From Acidobacteriota bacterium (lineage in GTDB: Bacteria; Acidobacteriota; Thermoanaerobaculia; Multivoradales; UBA5704): 10,478 bases of DNA. Below, in pieces: positions 6,715 through 10,478 of this stretch. Position numbers and translations under genes: made by a program. The DNA lies in contig QHVW01000921.1 in NCBI GenBank assembly GCA_003223675.1, positions 1 through 10,478 of the forward strand. The letters run 5' to 3'. The notes below the pieces were generated by a model. It did no database searches. It saw only the letters and a program-made list of their open reading frames with translations, and had not been told where the DNA came from. The first letter of the stretch is position 1. Every line of letters starts with the position of its first letter.

Positions 6715-9090
6715 ATGGCAATTTCCGACGTCCCACCGCAAGAGTACCCCGACATCGTCGGCGCGCTCCCCGAGGAGCCCCAGGCCGCCGCGTTCCGGCC
6801 GTTCATCCCGGCCTCGGTCGTGCTGCCGGAGCTCACGGTCGGGCCGCTGATCCTCGGCACGCTCCTCGGCATCGTCTTCGGCGCCTCGTCGCTCTACCTG
6901 GTGCTCAAGGTCGGCCTCACGGTCAGCGCCTCGATCCCGGTGGCGGTCCTCTCGATCTCCATCTTCGGCCTGCTCCGCGCGCTGGGGCTCCGGGGGGCGT
7001 CGATCCTCGAGAACAACGTCGTGCAGACGGCCGGATCGGCCGGCGAGTCGATCGCCTTCGGGGTCGGCGTCACCATGCCGGCGATCATGATCCTCGGCTT
7101 CGACCTCGAGATCACGCGGGTGATGCTGGTGGCGGTGCTCGGCGGCCTGCTGGGGATCCTGATGATGATCCCGCTGCGCCGGGCGTTGATCGTCCAGCAG
7201 CATGGGCTCCTCAAATACCCCGAAGGGACCGCCTGCGCCGAGGTGCTCAAGGCGGGCGCCAACGCTGAGGAACGGGCCATCGCCGCCCGCGCCGCCGCCC
7301 TGGCCGGCGAGGCCCCCGCGGCCGAGGAGGCGGCCGCCACCGGAGCCCAGGCCATCTTCACGGGCTTCGGCATCGGTTTCATCTACTACACGGCGATGAA
7401 GGTCTTCTATCTGTGGAAGGACGTCCCGGAGAAGGTTTTCAAGAAGCCCTTCGAAGCCGGCTCGGTCTCGGTCGAGATCAACCCCGCGCTGCTCGGCGTG
7501 GGCTACATCATCGGCCCGCGCATCGCCTCGATCATGTGCGCCGGCGGCGTGCTCGCCTACCTGGTGCTGATCCCGGCCATCAAGTACTTCGGCGGCGTCG
7601 CGACCGGTGTGATCCCCCCCGGCACGATGCCGATCTCCAAGATGGCGCCCAACGACATCCGCAGTGCTTACGTGCTCTACATCGGCGCCGGCGCGGTGGC
7701 CGCGGGCGGCATCATCAGCCTGTTCCGCTCGCTGCCCACGATCTGGCACGGCCTCAAGGGGGGTCTCGCCGATTTCCGGAGCCGCAACGGCGCTCAGGCC
7801 GGCGCCGGGATCCTCCGCACCGACCAGGACCTGTCGCTCAAGCTGGTGGCCGGCGGCATCGTGGCCTTGATCGCCGTGATCATGATCGTGCCGCAGCTCC
7901 ACCTGCAATGGAACCTGCTGGGGGCCCTGCTGATCGTTCTCTTCGGCTTCCTGTTCGTCACCGTCTCCTCCCGGCTCACGGGCGAGATCGGCTCCTCCTC
8001 GAACCCGATCTCGGGGATGACCGTGGCGACCCTGCTGCTGACCTGCCTGATCTTCCTGATCGTCGGCTGGACCGGCCCCACCTACTACGTGACGGCGCTG
8101 TCGATCGGCGCCATCGTCTGCATCGCGGCCTCGAACGGCGGCACCACGTCGCAGGACCTGAAGACCGGCTTCCTGGTCGGCTCGACGCCGCGCAACCAGC
8201 AGATCGCGATCCTCTTCGGCGCCCTCGCCTCGGCCCTGGTGCTCGGGCCCATCCTGCTCGTGCTGAACAACGCCGCCACCGTCTACGTGCCGCTCACCGA
8301 TCCGGCGGGTCACATCACCGCCGCGGGGTATGCGCCCGACGTGCGCGTCGATCCCGCCACCCTCGCGACGCTCAGGACCGAGAAGCTCCAGGGCCCCCAG
8401 GCGAAGACCGATCAGGCCACCTATCACTCCTGGCAGAAGACCGACGCCGTGGGCGGCCCGGCCGGGCGCTATCTGGTCAACGACGCCGGCGTGCCGGTCT
8501 ATCTGGTCGACCCCGGAATCAACGGCACCCATCCCCTGCGGCCGGACGGCACGAAGGTCACCAAGTACGACGCGCCCAAGGCGACCTTGATGTCGTACAT
8601 CATCAAGGGCATCCTCAACCGCCAGCTCCCCTGGGGGCTGGTGCTGCTGGGCGTGATGATCTCCATCGTCCTCGAGATGTCCGGCATCCCCTCGCTCGCC
8701 TTCGCGGTGGGCGTCTACCTGCCGCTCTCCTCCTCCAGCCCGATCTTCATCGGCGGCGCGGTGCGCTGGCTGGTGGACAAGTACACGGCCAAGAAATTCG
8801 CCGGCCAGCGCCTCACCGAGGAGCAGCTCACGGCCGAGGGGGACAAGAGCCCCGGCGTGCTCATGGCGTCCGGCTACATCGCGGGCGGCGCCATCGCCGG
8901 CATCCTGATCGCCATCAGCCAGGGCTGGCTGACCGACTTCGACGCCCGGATGGTCAAGACGATGGCGTCCAACCCGTTCTTCGCGGGGGGCTGGTCGGAC
9001 CTGCTGGCGCTGATCCCCTTCGCGGTCCTCACCGTCCTGCTCTACCTGGCGGGACGGGAGGCGATCCTGGGGCACCGGTCGGCCCGCTGA
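6715..9090 (+). CDS. OPT-family oligopeptide transporter
   Basis: A 791-residue inner-membrane protein with many hydrophobic segments, of the prokaryotic OPT family (oligopeptides, amino-acid derivatives or metal chelates; the substrate cannot be told from sequence). Residues 1-35 are a hydrophilic head, then FIPASVVLPELTVGPLILG opens the first membrane segment, followed by YLVLKVGLTVSASIPVAV, typical of the family. Further signatures are SSNPISGMT at 428-436 and NGGTTSQDLKTGFLVGSTP at 474-492. Two soluble insertions are visible: a Glu/Ala-rich loop at about 185-215, and a ~105-residue segment at about 520-625 with YHSW, GRYLV and YLVDPGI strands before the membrane part resumes at MSYIIKGILN. 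I recall similar insertions in acidobacterial relatives. The start at 6715 has GAAAGGG seven bases upstream and the usual family N-terminus; the frame is open back to 6424, but that part is low-complexity and not OPT-like. The 3' end overlaps the convergent acylase gene by 62 bp. Confidence 0.93.
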   Translation: MAISDVPPQEYPDIVGALPEEPQAAAFRPFIPASVVLPELTVGPLILGTLLGIVFGASSLYLVLKVGLTVSASIPVAVLSISIFGLLRALGLRGASILENNVVQTAGSAGESIAFGVGVTMPAIMILGFDLEITRVMLVAVLGGLLGILMMIPLRRALIVQQHGLLKYPEGTACAEVLKAGANAEERAIAARAAALAGEAPAAEEAAATGAQAIFTGFGIGFIYYTAMKVFYLWKDVPEKVFKKPFEAGSVSVEINPALLGVGYIIGPRIASIMCAGGVLAYLVLIPAIKYFGGVATGVIPPGTMPISKMAPNDIRSAYVLYIGAGAVAAGGIISLFRSLPTIWHGLKGGLADFRSRNGAQAGAGILRTDQDLSLKLVAGGIVALIAVIMIVPQLHLQWNLLGALLIVLFGFLFVTVSSRLTGEIGSSSNPISGMTVATLLLTCLIFLIVGWTGPTYYVTALSIGAIVCIAASNGGTTSQDLKTGFLVGSTPRNQQIAILFGALASALVLGPILLVLNNAATVYVPLTDPAGHITAAGYAPDVRVDPATLATLRTEKLQGPQAKTDQATYHSWQKTDAVGGPAGRYLVNDAGVPVYLVDPGINGTHPLRPDGTKVTKYDAPKATLMSYIIKGILNRQLPWGLVLLGVMISIVLEMSGIPSLAFAVGVYLPLSSSSPIFIGGAVRWLVDKYTAKKFAGQRLTEEQLTAEGDKSPGVLMASGYIAGGAIAGILIAISQGWLTDFDARMVKTMASNPFFAGGWSDLLALIPFAVLTVLLYLAGREAILGHRSAR

Positions 9091-10478
9091 CGGCCGGCAC
9101 CAGCCGCAGCTTGTGGACGGGCGGCCCCGGCAGGAACGGGGTCGCCTTGCCATCTTCCCAGGCGTCGACACCCTTCTGGTAGTAGGGAGAGAGCGGATGG
9201 CCGCTCTGCCCGCCCGGCATGTGGAAGATCCCGGTCTCCTCGTGGCCGGGGGAGACCACCATCCGCTCCGAGGCGCCGAAGGCCGGCCTCTGCAAGCGGG
9301 GCATGTCATCGTCCCCCGGAAGCTGGCGCGCCGGCACGTCGAGCCAGCGGCCCAGGAGGGGCACCGCCAGGCTCAGCGGATGCTGGATGCGCACCGTGTT
9401 CCGCTCGCCCCAGGTGCGGTCCGCCAGGCTCCGGCCCTGGCTCTCGAGATTCTTCAGCGTGGCGTCCACGGCGGCGAGGATCTCCTGGTCCCAGCTCGCG
9501 TACCGGGGAGCGAGCAGGTTGGGCGGCCGTTCGGTGGCGATCTTCCAGAGCGCGCCCTCGAATTGCCCGGACGGCCGGTAGCGGTCCTCCTCGGGCACGT
9601 CCCCCTGGCCGGTGATCGACGTGAAGACCTCGTCCGCCAGGAGCTCGTGGAACGACCGCACCATCCGGTAGGCGGCCGAGCCCACCGAGGCCCGTCCCGT
9701 CCAGGTGGTCTCCACCAGCCGGCGCATCTCGGCGCGCCCGGGATGCCCCTTCGTCGCCTCGGGGCTCAAGACCCGCAACAGCAGGCCGCGCCAGCGCTCC
9801 AGGAGCAGGGCCCGGTCGTCGAGCTGCACCGCCAGCAGGTCGCGCGGCGTCGCGTGCTCCCGCGCCATCAGGTCCTCGCGGATCTGCCACGCCCGCGCTC
9901 CCAGCTCGTAGCCGCCGTTGCCCAGGACCCTCAGCGCCTCGCCGTCCACCACCCGGGCGTTGGCCGTCCAGATCCGTCCGGAGGGGGGATTGATGATGCG
10001 CGGATACTCCTCCGGCGCGAGCCAGCCGTCCCAGCGGTGCGAGCCGTCGGCCCAGGAGGTCGGGGTGCGGCCGTCGAAGCCGACGCGGCGCGGGATCTTG
10101 CCGATGATCGTCCAGCCGACCCGCCCCGTCTCGTCCGCCACCGTGAAATTCTGCGGCGGGATGCCGGAGCGGTTGGCCACCGCCATCGCCTCCTCCAGCG
10201 TGCGCGCCGTCTGGAGCTGATCCACCTCCAGGCTCACCGCCTCCGGGAAGTGGGCGGTCCAGGCGAGGGCGCGGGGGCGGCCGAGATGGTCCTCGCCGAT
10301 GACCGGCCCCCAGATCGTCTCCTTCACCTCGAGGAGGTCGTCCTTGCCGCCCTTGACCCGGATGCGCTCCTGGATCTTCTCGAAGCGCTTCGGCCCCGCG
10401 GGCGTGCGATAGACGTCCGGGTCTTTGGAATCGATCAGCAGCTCCACGAGATCGGTCCAGTCGCCGTAGCTGTTGGTG
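9029..10478 (-). CDS. penicillin acylase family (peptidase S45) hydrolase, C-terminal part
   Basis: About 483 codons of the 3' part are visible; the gene enters from the right edge. The family are exported Ntn-hydrolases that cleave amide bonds (penicillins, acyl-homoserine lactones, other N-acyl compounds) after self-processing into alpha and beta chains. Visible S45 features in order: TNSYGDWTDLVEL at the window edge, matching the family block just inside the beta chain; WGPVIGEDHLGRPRALAWTA; NFTVADETGRVGW with IPRR; NPPSGRIWTANARV, the region of the catalytic Asn; and a C-terminal block HMPGGQSGHPLSPYY with WEDGKATPF and HKLRLVP. The beta-chain N-terminal Ser nucleophile, the spacer and the signal peptide lie outside the window, so activity cannot be judged. 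After HKLRLVP there is a Pro/Gly-rich tail of about 20 residues, encoded antisense to the end of the OPT gene; it looks like read-on to the next available stop. Substrate unknown. Confidence 0.9.
   Translation of the reverse strand, partial: TNSYGDWTDLVELLIDSKDPDVYRTPAGPKRFEKIQERIRVKGGKDDLLEVKETIWGPVIGEDHLGRPRALAWTAHFPEAVSLEVDQLQTARTLEEAMAVANRSGIPPQNFTVADETGRVGWTIIGKIPRRVGFDGRTPTSWADGSHRWDGWLAPEEYPRIINPPSGRIWTANARVVDGEALRVLGNGGYELGARAWQIREDLMAREHATPRDLLAVQLDDRALLLERWRGLLLRVLSPEATKGHPGRAEMRRLVETTWTGRASVGSAAYRMVRSFHELLADEVFTSITGQGDVPEEDRYRPSGQFEGALWKIATERPPNLLAPRYASWDQEILAAVDATLKNLESQGRSLADRTWGERNTVRIQHPLSLAVPLLGRWLDVPARQLPGDDDMPRLQRPAFGASERMVVSPGHEETGIFHMPGGQSGHPLSPYYQKGVDAWEDGKATPFLPGPPVHKLRLVPAVSGPTGAPGSPPVPPGRAGR

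Noticed and set aside
6673..9309. An 878-codon open frame antisense to the whole OPT gene.
   Set aside because: Striking in length, but the translation is Asp/His/Arg/Gly-rich without any motif, and the sense strand carries clear OPT family signatures. It is a composition shadow.
1..10478. tRNA, rRNA, CRISPR arrays or riboswitches.
   Set aside because: No cloverleaf, rRNA-like stretch, regularly spaced repeat series or recognisable riboswitch core was seen on either strand by eye.

Overview
The window is GC-rich bacterial chromosome (63% and 68% G+C in two 60-base lines counted inside the housekeeping genes). The gene set suggests a heterotrophic member of the Acidobacteriota, possibly a Thermoanaerobaculia-like lineage: a CSLREA/choice-of-anchor Q beta-helix protein with a particular C-terminal beta domain, a PIG-L deacetylase, a large OPT transporter and an S45 acylase. 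This placement is an inference from gene content and was not tested.

Layout: (1) 1-279, minus strand: N-terminus of a secreted PIG-L/LmbE-type deacetylase, cut by the window edge. (2) 500-1978, plus: exported beta-helix protein, followed by a strong hairpin at 2006-2034. (3) 2046-2285, minus: 79-aa exported peptide with 8 cysteines, divergent from the next gene and perhaps sharing a -10 region with it. (4) 2378-4767, plus: 2-oxoglutarate dehydrogenase E1 (sucA). It is split by a frameshift at an 8-C run, and its inter-domain linker looks short at the same place. (5) A 10-bp hairpin (4791-4816), then 4857-6317, plus: an AlbA_2 (Schlafen-like) ATP-binding protein with a TTG start. Its composition is clearly lower in G+C (47-48% in two counted lines), so it is probably a late arrival. 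(6) 6318-6714: a gene-free stretch with a 14-bp direct repeat around an AT-richer segment, and a small hairpin over the next ribosome binding site. (7) 6715-9090, plus: OPT-family transporter. (8) 9029-10478, minus: C-terminal part of a penicillin-acylase-family hydrolase, whose 3' end overlaps the OPT gene by 62 bp tail to tail.

The exported hydrolases, the beta-helix protein and the OPT permease fit an organism that degrades and takes up peptides or amides, while sucA belongs to the TCA cycle. Nothing in the window clearly forms a multi-gene defence, mobile or biosynthetic system. The most interesting items are the broken sucA, the foreign-looking AlbA_2 gene with its repeat-bearing downstream region, and the cysteine-rich exported peptide.
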